Of a stretch of DNA of 64,000 nt, positions 34,566 through 43,157 are shown piece by piece. The notes under the pieces were generated by a model. It was not told the DNA's origin and did no database searches. It saw nothing but the letters and a program-made list of their open reading frames with translations. Numbering within the stretch: the stretch's first letter is position 1; every line of letters starts with the position of its first letter. A program made the position numbers and the translations under genes. The DNA is from WJLY01 sp964562405 (GTDB taxonomy: Bacteria; Joyebacterota; Joyebacteria; Joyebacterales; Joyebacteraceae), in NCBI GenBank assembly GCA_964562405.1, contig CAZLTC010000001.1, forward strand, positions 1-64,000. Direction: 5' to 3'.

Positions 34566-34988
34566 ATGCGCATCACTAGGGCGATCTCAATAGACGAACG
34601 TGAACTCAAGGAAGAGTTCGTGCGGGCTTCCGGACCCGGCGGGCAGAACGTGAACAAGGTCGCCACGGCCGTCCAGCTTCGCTTCGACGTGCGCAGGTCA
34701 CCGTCGCTTCCGGAGGACGTTCGCGAGCGACTGCTGAAGCTGGGCGGCAGGCGCGTCACCAGAGACGGTGTCCTCGTGATAGACGCGCGCCGCTACAGAA
34801 CCCAGGAGCGCAACCGGAAGGACGCGAGGGACCGTTTTGTCGCGCTCGTCAAGCGGGCGGCTGAGAGGCCGCGGAAGCGCCGCGCGACGAAGCCTACGCG
34901 AGCTTCGGTGGAGCGCAGGATGTGCGAGAAACGCAGGCTCGGGGACAAGAAACGTCGACGCGAGCGCGTCAGGCGCGAGGATGAGTGA
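34566..34988 (+). CDS. arfB: Class I peptide-chain-release-factor-like ribosome rescue protein ArfB
   Basis: A 140-residue codon-independent peptidyl-tRNA hydrolase that frees ribosomes stalled on truncated mRNA. It carries the GGQ motif at residues 25-27 in SGPGGQNVNK and lacks stop-codon recognition domains. The C-terminal 50 residues are a Lys/Arg-rich tail (KRRATKPTRAS and a basic end), which in ArfB inserts into the empty mRNA channel. It complements prfA/prmC and rqcH, giving three translation-termination or rescue systems in one window. Confidence 0.93.
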   Translation: MRITRAISIDERELKEEFVRASGPGGQNVNKVATAVQLRFDVRRSPSLPEDVRERLLKLGGRRVTRDGVLVIDARRYRTQERNRKDARDRFVALVKRAAERPRKRRATKPTRASVERRMCEKRRLGDKKRRRERVRREDE

Positions 34989-35047
34989 CGCGGGTTCGCG
35001 AAGGAACCGCGTCCCGGCTATCGTGACGCGGCTGAGGGTGATGAACC

Positions 35048-35833
35048 ATGTCACAGGAGACGATCAACAGAGCGACATACGAGTCTCCCAGTATCGTGTC
35101 CCTCTACTGCTCCGGGCCGATCCAGTGCGCCGAGCTGCGCGCGCTCGTGACCTACAGAGACGACTACTGGGGCAAGAGGGTGCTCGACATCGGGGTCGGG
35201 GCGGGCCGCACGACCGAGTTCATGCGCACGCTCAACGTCGACTACATCGGCGTCGACTACTCCGAGGGGATGATCAGGCAGTGCGGGACGAGGTTCCCTG
35301 ACGCCCGATGTGTGCACTGCGACGCGCGGGACATGAGTTGCTTTGGCGAACGCTCGTTTGAGTTCGTCGTGTTCTCCAACAACGGGCTGGACTGTCTTGT
35401 ACACGAGGACAGGCTGCTCGCTCTTCGCGAGATTGACCGAGTGCTCAAGGCGGGCGGTCTCTTCCTGTTCTCAACGCACAACCGGGACTACAGACACGCG
35501 CGCTCGGAGCCGCGGCTGACGCTCTCGCTCGATCCACTGCGACAGGCGAGGTTTCTCTACAGACACCTGAGGAGACTCCGCAACCGCACGCAGAACCGGA
35601 GACACGAGCGCTTCGAGGACGACTACTGGATACTCAACGACAGCTCCCACCTGTACTCGCTGCTCACGTACTACATCAGCGTCCCCACGCAGGTGCGGCA
35701 GCTGTCGGATGCGGGGTTCCTGGCGCTCGAGGCTCTGGGCTGGGACGGCATGCCCTTGCCTCTGGATGCGCTCGACCGCGACAGCTCATGGATATACTAC
35801 GTCGCCAGGAAACGCGAGGACGCGGCTAAGTAG
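35048..35833 (+). CDS. Class I SAM-dependent methyltransferase
   Basis: A 261-residue methyltransferase. The SAM-binding motif VLDIGVGAGRTTEFM (about residues 40-54) is followed by GVDYSEGMI and DARDMSCF (motif II), and SNNGLDCLVHEDRL replaces the usual post-II loop. The C-terminal part ends in a WIYYVARK strand. GAGGGTG stands a few bases before the ATG. It is the first of two adjacent small-molecule-type methyltransferases of similar build; no biosynthetic neighbour reveals the substrate. Confidence 0.88.
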   Translation: MSQETINRATYESPSIVSLYCSGPIQCAELRALVTYRDDYWGKRVLDIGVGAGRTTEFMRTLNVDYIGVDYSEGMIRQCGTRFPDARCVHCDARDMSCFGERSFEFVVFSNNGLDCLVHEDRLLALREIDRVLKAGGLFLFSTHNRDYRHARSEPRLTLSLDPLRQARFLYRHLRRLRNRTQNRRHERFEDDYWILNDSSHLYSLLTYYISVPTQVRQLSDAGFLALEALGWDGMPLPLDALDRDSSWIYYVARKREDAAK

Positions 35834-35931
35834 GGAGGGTTTGACGCCCCTCGCGGCCCTGCTCTGCACACGTTCGACCTCCCTCAGGTCCCGACGCTTC
35901 GGACGGCGGCGGCACATCGGATCCCCTGACG

Positions 35932-35940
35932 TGCTATACT
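35932..35940 (+). promoter_or_regulatory. Extended -10 promoter for the second methyltransferase
   Basis: TGC-TATACT is a good extended -10 element. The usual -35 position shows no match. Transcription would start near 35947, about 50 bases before the TTG start at 35997. GACCGGTC, an 8-bp palindrome, lies in the leader. Confidence 0.5.
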
Positions 35941-35996
35941 GCACTGGTCCCACGACCGGTCATCCTGCAAGCGCGCACCCGAGAGAGGACACCGAC

Positions 35997-36731
35997 TTGG
36001 ATCCGAAGCGCGACGCGTTCGGGCACATGCTGCTCGACTACCACGAAGGCGATCTCTCGGGGAGGGAGATCGTCGAGCGTGACGACGGGTACTTCGACGT
36101 CTCGAGCGGACCGGGCTCCTACTTCACGAGCCACAGGGACTGGCCGCCGCACGAGAAGGAAGCGATGCGGCTGGTCAAGGGCAGAGTGCTCGACATCGGG
36201 TGCGGCGCCGGGAGGCACTCGATCTACCTCCAGGGCAAGGGCTTCGACGTCACCGGCATCGACGTTTCACCGCTGGCCATCGAGGTCTGCGAAGCGCGTG
36301 GGCTCAGGCAGGCCGAGGTCGTGTCGGTGACACGGCTCGGTCCCTCGCTGGGCGTCTTCGACACGCTCCTCATGATGTGCAACAACTTCGGCCTCTTCGG
36401 GACCCCCGAGCGGGCGCGCTGGCTGCTCCGCAGGTTCAAGAGGCTCACCAGCGACGAGGCGCGGATCATCGCATCGAGCACGCACGTCTACCAGACGACG
36501 AGCCCGTTCCACCTCGCGTACCACCGCCTGAACCGGAAGCGAGGCCGCATGGCCGGGCAGCTCAGGCTGCGCGTGAGGCACAGAACGTACGCGACACCCT
36601 GGTTCGATTACCTTCTGGTGTCTCAGCCCGAGATGCGCGAGCTGCTCGAGGGGACGGGGTGGCACGTCGAGCGCTTCCTCGAGTCGGGCGGCGCATCGTA
36701 CATCGCCGTAGTAGAAAAGGACCGGGTCTGA
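35997..36731 (+). CDS. Class I SAM-dependent methyltransferase
   Basis: A 244-residue methyltransferase with VLDIGCGAGRHSIYLQ (SAM motif I, about residues 65-80) and GIDVSPLAIEVC (motif with the ribose-binding Asp). MCNNFGLFG replaces the typical post-II segment, as in its upstream neighbour, which has SNNGLD. The TTG start at 35997 follows GAGAGAGG by 7 bases; upstream codons lie in the promoter region and would be non-coding. Substrate unknown. Confidence 0.86.
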   Translation: MDPKRDAFGHMLLDYHEGDLSGREIVERDDGYFDVSSGPGSYFTSHRDWPPHEKEAMRLVKGRVLDIGCGAGRHSIYLQGKGFDVTGIDVSPLAIEVCEARGLRQAEVVSVTRLGPSLGVFDTLLMMCNNFGLFGTPERARWLLRRFKRLTSDEARIIASSTHVYQTTSPFHLAYHRLNRKRGRMAGQLRLRVRHRTYATPWFDYLLVSQPEMRELLEGTGWHVERFLESGGASYIAVVEKDRV

Positions 36732-36742
36732 AGGAGGTGCGC

Positions 36743-37204
36743 ATGGCCGCCGGTCGCGTGGAGGAGATCTACATCTCCGGTACCGGAGGCGCCCCGATGG
36801 AGCGCCTGAAGCAGGTCGAGGCCATCGAGGGAAAGGGGCTCAAGGGCGACCGCTACGCCGCGGGAGAGGGCTACTGGTCCGGCATCGACGAGTGCCAGGT
36901 CACGCTGATCGAGGGCGAGGTGGTCGACGACATCGACGCCGGGACCGATGTCCGGATCGCACATGGGGAGCACCGCCGCAACATCATCACACGCGGCGTC
37001 AGCCTGAGAGAGCTGTCGGGCCGCCGATTCTCAGTTGGGGAAGTCGTGCTGGAGTTCGACCGCCCGCGGCCGCCGTGCCGGTACATCGAGACGCTCACGC
37101 AGAGTGGCATGATGGCCGCGTTGTCAGGATGGCGTGGAGGTATCTGCGCGAGGGTCGTGAAGGGCGGGGTCATCGCGGAGGGAGACGTTGTTGAGGTCGT
37201 CTGA
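36743..37204 (+). CDS. MOSC domain protein
   Basis: A 153-residue stand-alone MOSC domain (molybdenum cofactor sulfurase C-terminal family), implicated in sulfur transfer to the molybdenum cofactor or in reduction of N-hydroxylated compounds. GKGLKGDRYA and RRNIITRGVSL are hallmark segments, and PCRYIE keeps the conserved Cys. AAGGAGGT precedes the ATG. It could serve the molybdenum hydroxylase encoded at 24.6-28.5 kb, but there is no operon link. Confidence 0.92.
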   Translation: MAAGRVEEIYISGTGGAPMERLKQVEAIEGKGLKGDRYAAGEGYWSGIDECQVTLIEGEVVDDIDAGTDVRIAHGEHRRNIITRGVSLRELSGRRFSVGEVVLEFDRPRPPCRYIETLTQSGMMAALSGWRGGICARVVKGGVIAEGDVVEVV

Positions 37205-37281
37205 ATGAGGAGGAGCTTCGCAGCGGAGCCGTCGTCGACCCGCGCATGCGCGCGTTCTACGAGAAGTTCGGAGCGCTCTAG
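37201..37281 (+). other. Short open frame, possible gene remnant
   Basis: From 37201 a frame without ATG/GTG/TTG start encodes LNEEELRSGAVVDPRMRAF and ends with KFGAL at a TAG. The composition looks protein-like, but there is no good start except CTG. It may be the tail of a lost gene or a tiny protein; the 98 bases between the MOSC and S9 genes hold nothing else recognisable. Confidence 0.2.
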
Positions 37282-37302
37282 AGAGAAGAGGGGGATCGCA
37301 CG

Positions 37303-39831
37303 ATGCTCGAAACGAGGAACGGCTTCCGCGTAGGCGTTCTCACTGCGCTCGCGATCGCCGCGGCCGTCTGCTGGCCGACCCCCGCCGGCGCAACGGCGCA
37401 GGCGTCCGACCTCACTCACATTCACGCTCAGACGCCGGACGCCTCGGGCTACCGCATGCCCGACAAGGCACTGGCAGACATCATAGACGCGAGAAGAACC
37501 CCGTGGGTGACCATCGGCCCCGGCAGGAAGTGGATGCTGCTGCGGGAACGTCCGGGCTATCCGTCCATAGACGAACTGGCCGAGCGCGAGCTTCGGTTGG
37601 CGGGAGTACGATTCAGGCCCGACCAGAACGCCCAGAGCAGGACCTGGTACTCGAACGGACTCGTGCTGCTTCGGATCGGTGACGCGACCACGGGCGCCGG
37701 AGACGCGCCCGCGGAGCGCGCGGTTACCGGCCTGCCGGAACGGCCGCGGATCGAGAACGTGACCTGGTCGCCCGACGGTCGCACGATCGCGTTCACGAAC
37801 ACGACCCCGGAGGGACTCGAGCTGTGGGCGCTCGACGTCGAGAGCGCCGCGGCGCGCAGACTTACCGGGCCGGTCGTGTCGATGACGGCCGGCGTGTCAC
37901 CCGCCTGGCTCTATGGGAGCGACGCTCTCGTGTGCTGCCTCGTCCCCGACGGGCGCGGCCCCGAGCCAGCGAGACCTTCGGTGCCCGAGGGACCGGTCAT
38001 TCAGGAGTCGACGGGTGAGGCAGCCCCGGCTCGGACGTACGTCGACCTTCTTCACAGCGCCTACGACGAGAGGTTGTTCGAGCACTACATGACCTCTCAG
38101 CTCGCCACGGTCTCGCTCTCCAAAGACGTCAGGGAACTCGGATCGCCGGCTCTCATCTGGGACGTCGACCCGTCCCCGGACGGGAGGTATCTGCTCGTCA
38201 CCGCGCTCCACAGGCCGTTCTCGTACCTGGTGCCGGTCTACAGGTTTCCCGAGTCGATCAGCGTGTGGACACTTGAGGGCGATGTCGTGCGTGAGATCGC
38301 CGACCTGCCGTTGAGAGACAACATACCGATAGCGCACGGCAGCGTGGCGACGGGACCCCGCCAGGTCGGATGGAGGTCGGACGCGCCGGCGACTCTCGTG
38401 TGGGCGGAGGCCCTCGACGGGGGAGACGCCGGGGCGGAGACTGAGCTGCGCGACCGCCTGTATGTCCTCGAGGCGCCATTCGAGAGCGGCCCGAAGCCAT
38501 GGATGGCGACCGAGCTTCGCTTCTCAGGCGTCGAGTGGGGGCACGACGGTCTCGCCCTCGTGAGCGAGTACTGGTGGCCAACGAGGACTGAGCGCGTCTG
38601 GAAGGTAGCTCCAGGGGAACCGGACATGGAGCCGACGCTCCTCATCGACCGTTCGTGGGAGGACGCCTACGCGGACCCGGGAAGCCCGGCGATGATACGC
38701 AACGGATACGGCAGGTCGGTGCTCCTGACCGGCGACGATGCGAACACCATCTTCATGATAGGCGACGGCGCGTCGCCGGACGGCAATCGCCCGTTCCTCG
38801 ACGCGTTCGACACCTATCACGGCGAGACACACCGGATGTTCAGGTCCGAGGCACCGTACTATGAGAAGCCGGTCGCGGTCCTGAGCAAGGATGCACGGCA
38901 CGTCATCACGAGCAGGGAGTCGGTCACTGACGTTCCCAACTATTTCCTGCGAGACCTCGCAGACGGCACGATCCGGCGACTCACCGACTTCCCGCATCCG
39001 ACCCCTCAGCTGGTCAACCTGCAGAAAGAGCTGATCCGGTACAAGCGGGCGGACGGCGTCGACCTGACCGCCACCCTCTACCTGCCTCCCGGCTACTCGG
39101 TGGAGGACGGTCCTCTTCCGATGGTCATGTGGGCCTACCCCAGGGAGTTCAAGAGCGCCGACAACGCGGGCCAGCTCGACGACTCCCCGTATCGCTTCGA
39201 CTGGATCGGCTGGTGGTCGCCGCTCCTGTGGCTCACCCAGGGCTACGCGGTGCTGGACGGGCCGACCATGCCCATCATCGGGGAGGGCGACCGGGAGCCC
39301 AACGACACGTATGTCGAGCAGCTCGTCATGAGCGCCCGGGCGGCCGTCGACGAGGTCGTGCGCCGGGGCGTGGCCGACCGCGACAGAATAGCCATAGGTG
39401 GGCATTCCTACGGCGCGTTCATGACGGCCAACCTCCTCGCGCACTCCGACCTTTTCGCGGCGGGGCTCGCGCGGACCGGCGCGTACAACCGGACGCTCAC
39501 GCCGTTCGGATTCCAGTCCGAGGAGCGGACGCTCTGGCAGGCGCCCGATGTCTATTTCGAGATGTCGCCGTTCATGCACGCCGACATGATCAACGAGCCG
39601 CTCCTTCTCGTCCACGGAGAGGCGGACGACAACCCTGGGACCTTCCCGATGCAGAGTGAGCGGCTCTACAGCGCCCTCAAGGGGCTGGGCGGCACGGCGC
39701 GCCTCGTGATGCTGCCCCTCGAGAGCCACAGCTATCGCGCTCGCGAGTCGCTCATGCATCTGTTGTGGGAGACGCAGGAGTGGCTAGACCGCTACGTGAA
39801 GAACCGTCCTGTCGAAGACGAATCGAGGTGA
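37303..39831 (+). CDS. Secreted S9 family serine peptidase (glutamyl-endopeptidase-like)
   Basis: An 842-residue prolyl-oligopeptidase-fold enzyme. A signal peptide (about residues 1-32) leads to a seven-bladed beta-propeller (about 60-560) and an alpha/beta-hydrolase domain. The catalytic triad is visible: Ser702 in GGHSYGAF, Asp775 in HGEADDN and His809 in ESHSYRARES. The TGAYNRTLTPFGFQ and GTFPMQSERLY segments match the S9D subgroup that includes plant chloroplast glutamyl endopeptidase. It degrades peptides rather than proteins. Three secreted or lipoprotein genes follow in the same direction with minimal gaps, including a serpin. Confidence 0.93.
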   Translation: MLETRNGFRVGVLTALAIAAAVCWPTPAGATAQASDLTHIHAQTPDASGYRMPDKALADIIDARRTPWVTIGPGRKWMLLRERPGYPSIDELAERELRLAGVRFRPDQNAQSRTWYSNGLVLLRIGDATTGAGDAPAERAVTGLPERPRIENVTWSPDGRTIAFTNTTPEGLELWALDVESAAARRLTGPVVSMTAGVSPAWLYGSDALVCCLVPDGRGPEPARPSVPEGPVIQESTGEAAPARTYVDLLHSAYDERLFEHYMTSQLATVSLSKDVRELGSPALIWDVDPSPDGRYLLVTALHRPFSYLVPVYRFPESISVWTLEGDVVREIADLPLRDNIPIAHGSVATGPRQVGWRSDAPATLVWAEALDGGDAGAETELRDRLYVLEAPFESGPKPWMATELRFSGVEWGHDGLALVSEYWWPTRTERVWKVAPGEPDMEPTLLIDRSWEDAYADPGSPAMIRNGYGRSVLLTGDDANTIFMIGDGASPDGNRPFLDAFDTYHGETHRMFRSEAPYYEKPVAVLSKDARHVITSRESVTDVPNYFLRDLADGTIRRLTDFPHPTPQLVNLQKELIRYKRADGVDLTATLYLPPGYSVEDGPLPMVMWAYPREFKSADNAGQLDDSPYRFDWIGWWSPLLWLTQGYAVLDGPTMPIIGEGDREPNDTYVEQLVMSARAAVDEVVRRGVADRDRIAIGGHSYGAFMTANLLAHSDLFAAGLARTGAYNRTLTPFGFQSEERTLWQAPDVYFEMSPFMHADMINEPLLLVHGEADDNPGTFPMQSERLYSALKGLGGTARLVMLPLESHSYRARESLMHLLWETQEWLDRYVKNRPVEDESR

Positions 39832-39835
39832 TCGT

Positions 39836-40738
39836 ATGGGAAACAGAATGACGCTCGTGCCGTTCGTATCGCTCACGCTCCTCGCGTTCATCGCTCTCGG
39901 GGGGTGCTCTCGGAGTTCAGGCCACGACGAGAACATCGACTCGATCGTGGCTGCCGAACACGCCTTCGCGGACGACGTTGCCGAGAAGGGACTGAGAGAC
40001 GGCTTTCTTGACAACCTCGGGGAGAAGTCGGTGATCTTCAAGCCGCTCCCGGCGGGTGCCGTGGCCGTCTACGAGTCGATGGGGGACGCGCCGGGCCTGC
40101 TCTCCTGGGAGCCGACGCTGGCCGACGTGTCAGCCGCGGGCGACCTCGGTTTCACGACCGGCCCCTGGGAGTTCAGGACGAGCGCTGATGCCGAGGCCGT
40201 GGCGTTCGGGCAGTACGTCAGCGTGTGGATCAAGAACTCTGACGGCGTCTGGAAGGTCGCGATCGACGTTGGAACACCGAACGACCCGCCGACCGGACCT
40301 CCGGCCGAGCTCAAGAGGAGAGGGTACGAGCGCGTGAGGTCCCCCTACGAACCGGCGGCGACGTTCGAGGACGTGCTCGACGCCGAACGCGACCTGTGGA
40401 CGAAGTCGTCGACGCTCGGGTTCGGCCCCGCTCTGTCGGCGATGGGCGCGCCCGACATGGTCGTGCTCCGGTTCGGAGCGCCACCGGCGACAGGACCGGA
40501 CGCTGCTCTGCTCCTCGGTCGCGAGGCTCGCGCATCGTGGGAGCCGGGCGGCGGCTCGGTGTCGGAGTCGGGCGATATCGCTTACACGTACGGAGTCGTC
40601 GTTTACAAGGGAGACGAGGGCGACCAACCGGTCGCGCGCGCGTCCTACCTGAGGATCTGGGAGAGGCTGCCGTCGGGGACGTGGAACGTCGTGCTCGATC
40701 TCACCAACCCCATGCTTCTGCAGCAAGGAGGTGAGTGA
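39836..40738 (+). CDS. Lipoprotein with two NTF2-like (DUF4440) domains
   Basis: A 300-residue protein with a signal peptide ending in the lipobox ALGGC, so lipid-anchored at about Cys24. The mature part has two similar halves of about 120 residues (33-145 and 170-295), each with the DUF4440/SnoaL pattern: an N-terminal helix (AAEHAFADDVAEKG, DAERDLWTKSS), then a GDLGFTTG / GDIAYTYG strand and a final W-K-V / W-N-V strand. NTF2-like pockets bind small molecules; there is no catalytic proof here. Its stop overlaps the serpin start. Confidence 0.8.
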   Translation: MGNRMTLVPFVSLTLLAFIALGGCSRSSGHDENIDSIVAAEHAFADDVAEKGLRDGFLDNLGEKSVIFKPLPAGAVAVYESMGDAPGLLSWEPTLADVSAAGDLGFTTGPWEFRTSADAEAVAFGQYVSVWIKNSDGVWKVAIDVGTPNDPPTGPPAELKRRGYERVRSPYEPAATFEDVLDAERDLWTKSSTLGFGPALSAMGAPDMVVLRFGAPPATGPDAALLLGREARASWEPGGGSVSESGDIAYTYGVVVYKGDEGDQPVARASYLRIWERLPSGTWNVVLDLTNPMLLQQGGE

Positions 40739-42021
40739 TGAAGACCGGCCTGTTCTTTCTCATCACCGCGGCGGCGCTTCTCTCGAGCGTGTCCTGCTCT
40801 TCCGACGCTTCTGACGCCGGGAACGCGGGCGCAGCAGATGTCGAGGCCGACGCGGCATGGATCATCAAGGGCGACATCGATCTCGCTTTCGGCCTGTACG
40901 AACGGCTGGCGCCTCGCGATGGCAACATCTTCTTCTCACCGCAGAGCATCTACACCGCGCTCGCGATGACATACATGGGCGCGCGGGGTGCGACGGCCTC
41001 TCAGATGGAGGGTGCGCTCGGGTTCTCTCACATCGGCGCGGCCGACGGACCCGACGCCAGGCGGGAGCGGGTTGCGAAAGCATTCGGCTCGCTCAGGGCC
41101 GCACAGGATAGCGACGCCTCCTCAGCTGCTCACACCTTCGCCGAGGCCAACGCACTCTGGTGCCAGCAGGGATACAAGTTCATGGACGAGTTCCTGTCGC
41201 TCAACCGCGAGGGCTTCGGTGCCAACACATCGACGGTCGACTTCGCGGGGGACTCGGAGGGCGCCCGGAGCGCGATAAACTCGTGGGTAGAGGAGAAGAC
41301 GTTCGGGAAGATCCGCGACCTCGTCGGTCCGAGCGACATCGATGCGCTCGTCCGCATCGTCCTGACCGACGCCGTCTATTTCAAGGGACTCTGGGACGCG
41401 CAGTTCGACCCCAAGGCGACGCGCGACGCGGCGTTCCACACGGACCCCGGTAGCCCGGGAGGAGATGTCACCGTTCCGATGATGTCGCACAAGGGCGATT
41501 ACCTCTACGCTGACGTGGAGGGCGCCGGCGCGCAAGTGCTGCAGCTGCCATACGAGGGTGGGCGGGCGGCGATGCTCGTCCTGCTTCCCCACGAGGATCT
41601 GCCCGGGGGCGTCTCGGCCCTCGAGTCCAGGCTCTCCTCAGCGAGCCTCGATGATTGGATGAGGGAGATGCACGAGACGGAGGTTCTCGTGACCCTCCCG
41701 AGGTTCAAGATGACCTGGGGCGCTGAGGACATCATACCCGAGCTGCGCGCGCTCGGGATCACCGACCTGTTCTCCGGCGACGCCGACCTCTCCGGCATGG
41801 ACGGAACGAGGGAACTCTACGTGAGCCGGGTGCTGCACAAGGCGTTCGTCGAGGTGAACGAAGAGGGGACCGAGGCCGCCGCCGCGACGGCGGTCGTGGC
41901 GAGGCTCAAGGCCATGAGGCCGCTCCAGTTCATGGCCGACCGACCGTTCGTCTTCCTGATCCGCGACACGCTGACCGGGGATATTCTCTTCATGGGGCGG
42001 CTCACGGATCCGGCGGCATGA
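40738..42021 (+). CDS. Serpin, predicted lipoprotein protease inhibitor
   Basis: A 427-residue serpin. An N-terminal signal peptide with Cys in SSVSC suggests membrane anchoring. Serpin landmarks include NIFFSPQSIYTALAM, TDAVYFKGLW and the hinge EEGTEAAAATAVV. Counting from Gly377 as P15, the P1 residue is Lys391 (followed by Ala), predicting inhibition of trypsin-like enzymes; the loop beyond P1 is one residue longer than in antitrypsin, so P1 could shift by one. The small-residue hinge means it should be inhibitory. The start at 40738 has AAGGAGG at the ideal 6-base spacing. It sits in a run with an S9 peptidase. Confidence 0.93.
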   Translation: MKTGLFFLITAAALLSSVSCSSDASDAGNAGAADVEADAAWIIKGDIDLAFGLYERLAPRDGNIFFSPQSIYTALAMTYMGARGATASQMEGALGFSHIGAADGPDARRERVAKAFGSLRAAQDSDASSAAHTFAEANALWCQQGYKFMDEFLSLNREGFGANTSTVDFAGDSEGARSAINSWVEEKTFGKIRDLVGPSDIDALVRIVLTDAVYFKGLWDAQFDPKATRDAAFHTDPGSPGGDVTVPMMSHKGDYLYADVEGAGAQVLQLPYEGGRAAMLVLLPHEDLPGGVSALESRLSSASLDDWMREMHETEVLVTLPRFKMTWGAEDIIPELRALGITDLFSGDADLSGMDGTRELYVSRVLHKAFVEVNEEGTEAAAATAVVARLKAMRPLQFMADRPFVFLIRDTLTGDILFMGRLTDPAA

Positions 42022-42722
42022 CGTCGCTGCGCAACCTGAGACGCAAGATAACGCGATCGGACGCGTTCGTCGGGGCCCTGGCGGCCGTGACGCGCGCCTT
42101 CATCATCGCGTACTCGAAGACTCTCCGGATCAGACTCGAGGCGCACGCCGACTACGACGCGCTCGACCCCTCGAAGGTGCTGTACGGGTTCTGGCACGGC
42201 AGGCAGTTCCTCCTGGTCCCCGCGTTCAGGGGCAGTGGTATCGCCATCATGACCGACCTGTCGTGGGCCGGGCGTATACAGAGCCGGGTCCTGGAAGGTT
42301 TGGGCTACGTGATCGTCCGAGGCTCGAGCAGGAGGAAGCCCGCCAGGGCACTGGCCGCTATGAAGGCGGCGATTGAGTCGGGGCACCCGGCGGCCTTCGC
42401 CCTCGACGGTCCAGGCGGTCCGATCCACAGGTCTAAACCCGGCGTTCTCTTTCTGGCCGAACGGCTCGGGTATCCCATAGTGCCGGTTGGGACGAGCGCC
42501 TCGCGCGCCTTCAGCATCCCGCGCACGTGGTGCCACTATCTACTGCCGCTCCCGTTCTCGGCGTGCGTGGTGAAGCTGGGCCGGCCTCTCTGGGTGACTG
42601 AGTCCGACCTGACCGCGGAGGATGTGGACCGCGCGGTGAATCACGTTACATTGGAGGCCGACATCGAGGTGGGTCTCGAACGGACGGTAGGGGAATGCGG
42701 CAGTCCGAAAGACGACGTGTGA
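42018..42722 (+). CDS. DUF374 lysophospholipid acyltransferase-like protein
   Basis: A 234-residue DUF374 protein, related to lysophospholipid acyltransferases. The acyltransferase-type motif FWHGRQFL (residues about 58-65) and ALDGPGGP (about 128-135) are intact. The family occurs in Gram-negative bacteria, often near lipid A or Kdo genes, and probably acylates an envelope lipid at the inner membrane. The start overlaps the serpin stop (ATGA), so the two are co-translated though functionally unrelated on their face. Confidence 0.88.
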   Translation: MTSLRNLRRKITRSDAFVGALAAVTRAFIIAYSKTLRIRLEAHADYDALDPSKVLYGFWHGRQFLLVPAFRGSGIAIMTDLSWAGRIQSRVLEGLGYVIVRGSSRRKPARALAAMKAAIESGHPAAFALDGPGGPIHRSKPGVLFLAERLGYPIVPVGTSASRAFSIPRTWCHYLLPLPFSACVVKLGRPLWVTESDLTAEDVDRAVNHVTLEADIEVGLERTVGECGSPKDDV

Positions 42723-42740
42723 GCACCGAAAGGCGAAGAG

Positions 42741-43157
42741 ATGAGCAAGAGGAACAATAGGACCGACGAGGAGTGGAGGAAGGTCCTGACGTCCGAGCAG
42801 TTCCGCGTGACGCGCGAGAAGGGGACCGAGCCGCCCTTCACCGGGGAGTACAATGATTTCAAGGGAGAGGGGATCTATAGGTGCGTCTGCTGTGGCAACC
42901 CGCTCTTCCGTTCGACCGAGAAGTACGATTCCGGCTCCGGGTGGCCGAGCTTCTGGGCGGCCGTGTCCGAGGACAGCATAGAGACGGAGCGGGACGACTG
43001 GGGCGGCATGTCACGCATAGAGATCAAGTGCGCCCGATGCGGCGCCCACCTTGGACACGTCTTCGAGGATGGGCCAAAGCCCACCGGGCTTCGGTACTGC
43101 ACCAACTCGGCCTCGCTCGACTTCGATGAGAAGAAGGGTGGGGAGAAGGACGACTAG
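42741..43157 (+). CDS. msrB: Peptide-methionine (R)-S-oxide reductase
   Basis: A 138-residue MsrB that repairs oxidised methionine (R epimer). The zinc-binding pairs CVCC and CARC are present, the substrate loop SGWPSFW is intact, and the catalytic residue in RYCTNSASL is Cys120. This residue is selenocysteine in some MsrB, but here it is an ordinary TGC codon despite selB being in the genome. There is no signal peptide, so it is cytoplasmic. The stop codon shares a CTAG with the convergent rqcH stop. Confidence 0.96.
   Translation: MSKRNNRTDEEWRKVLTSEQFRVTREKGTEPPFTGEYNDFKGEGIYRCVCCGNPLFRSTEKYDSGSGWPSFWAAVSEDSIETERDDWGGMSRIEIKCARCGAHLGHVFEDGPKPTGLRYCTNSASLDFDEKKGGEKDD

Noticed and set aside
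40725..40740. Serpin start at GTG 40735
   Set aside because: The ribosome site AAGGAGG is only 3 bases from 40735 but an ideal 6 bases from the ATG at 40738.
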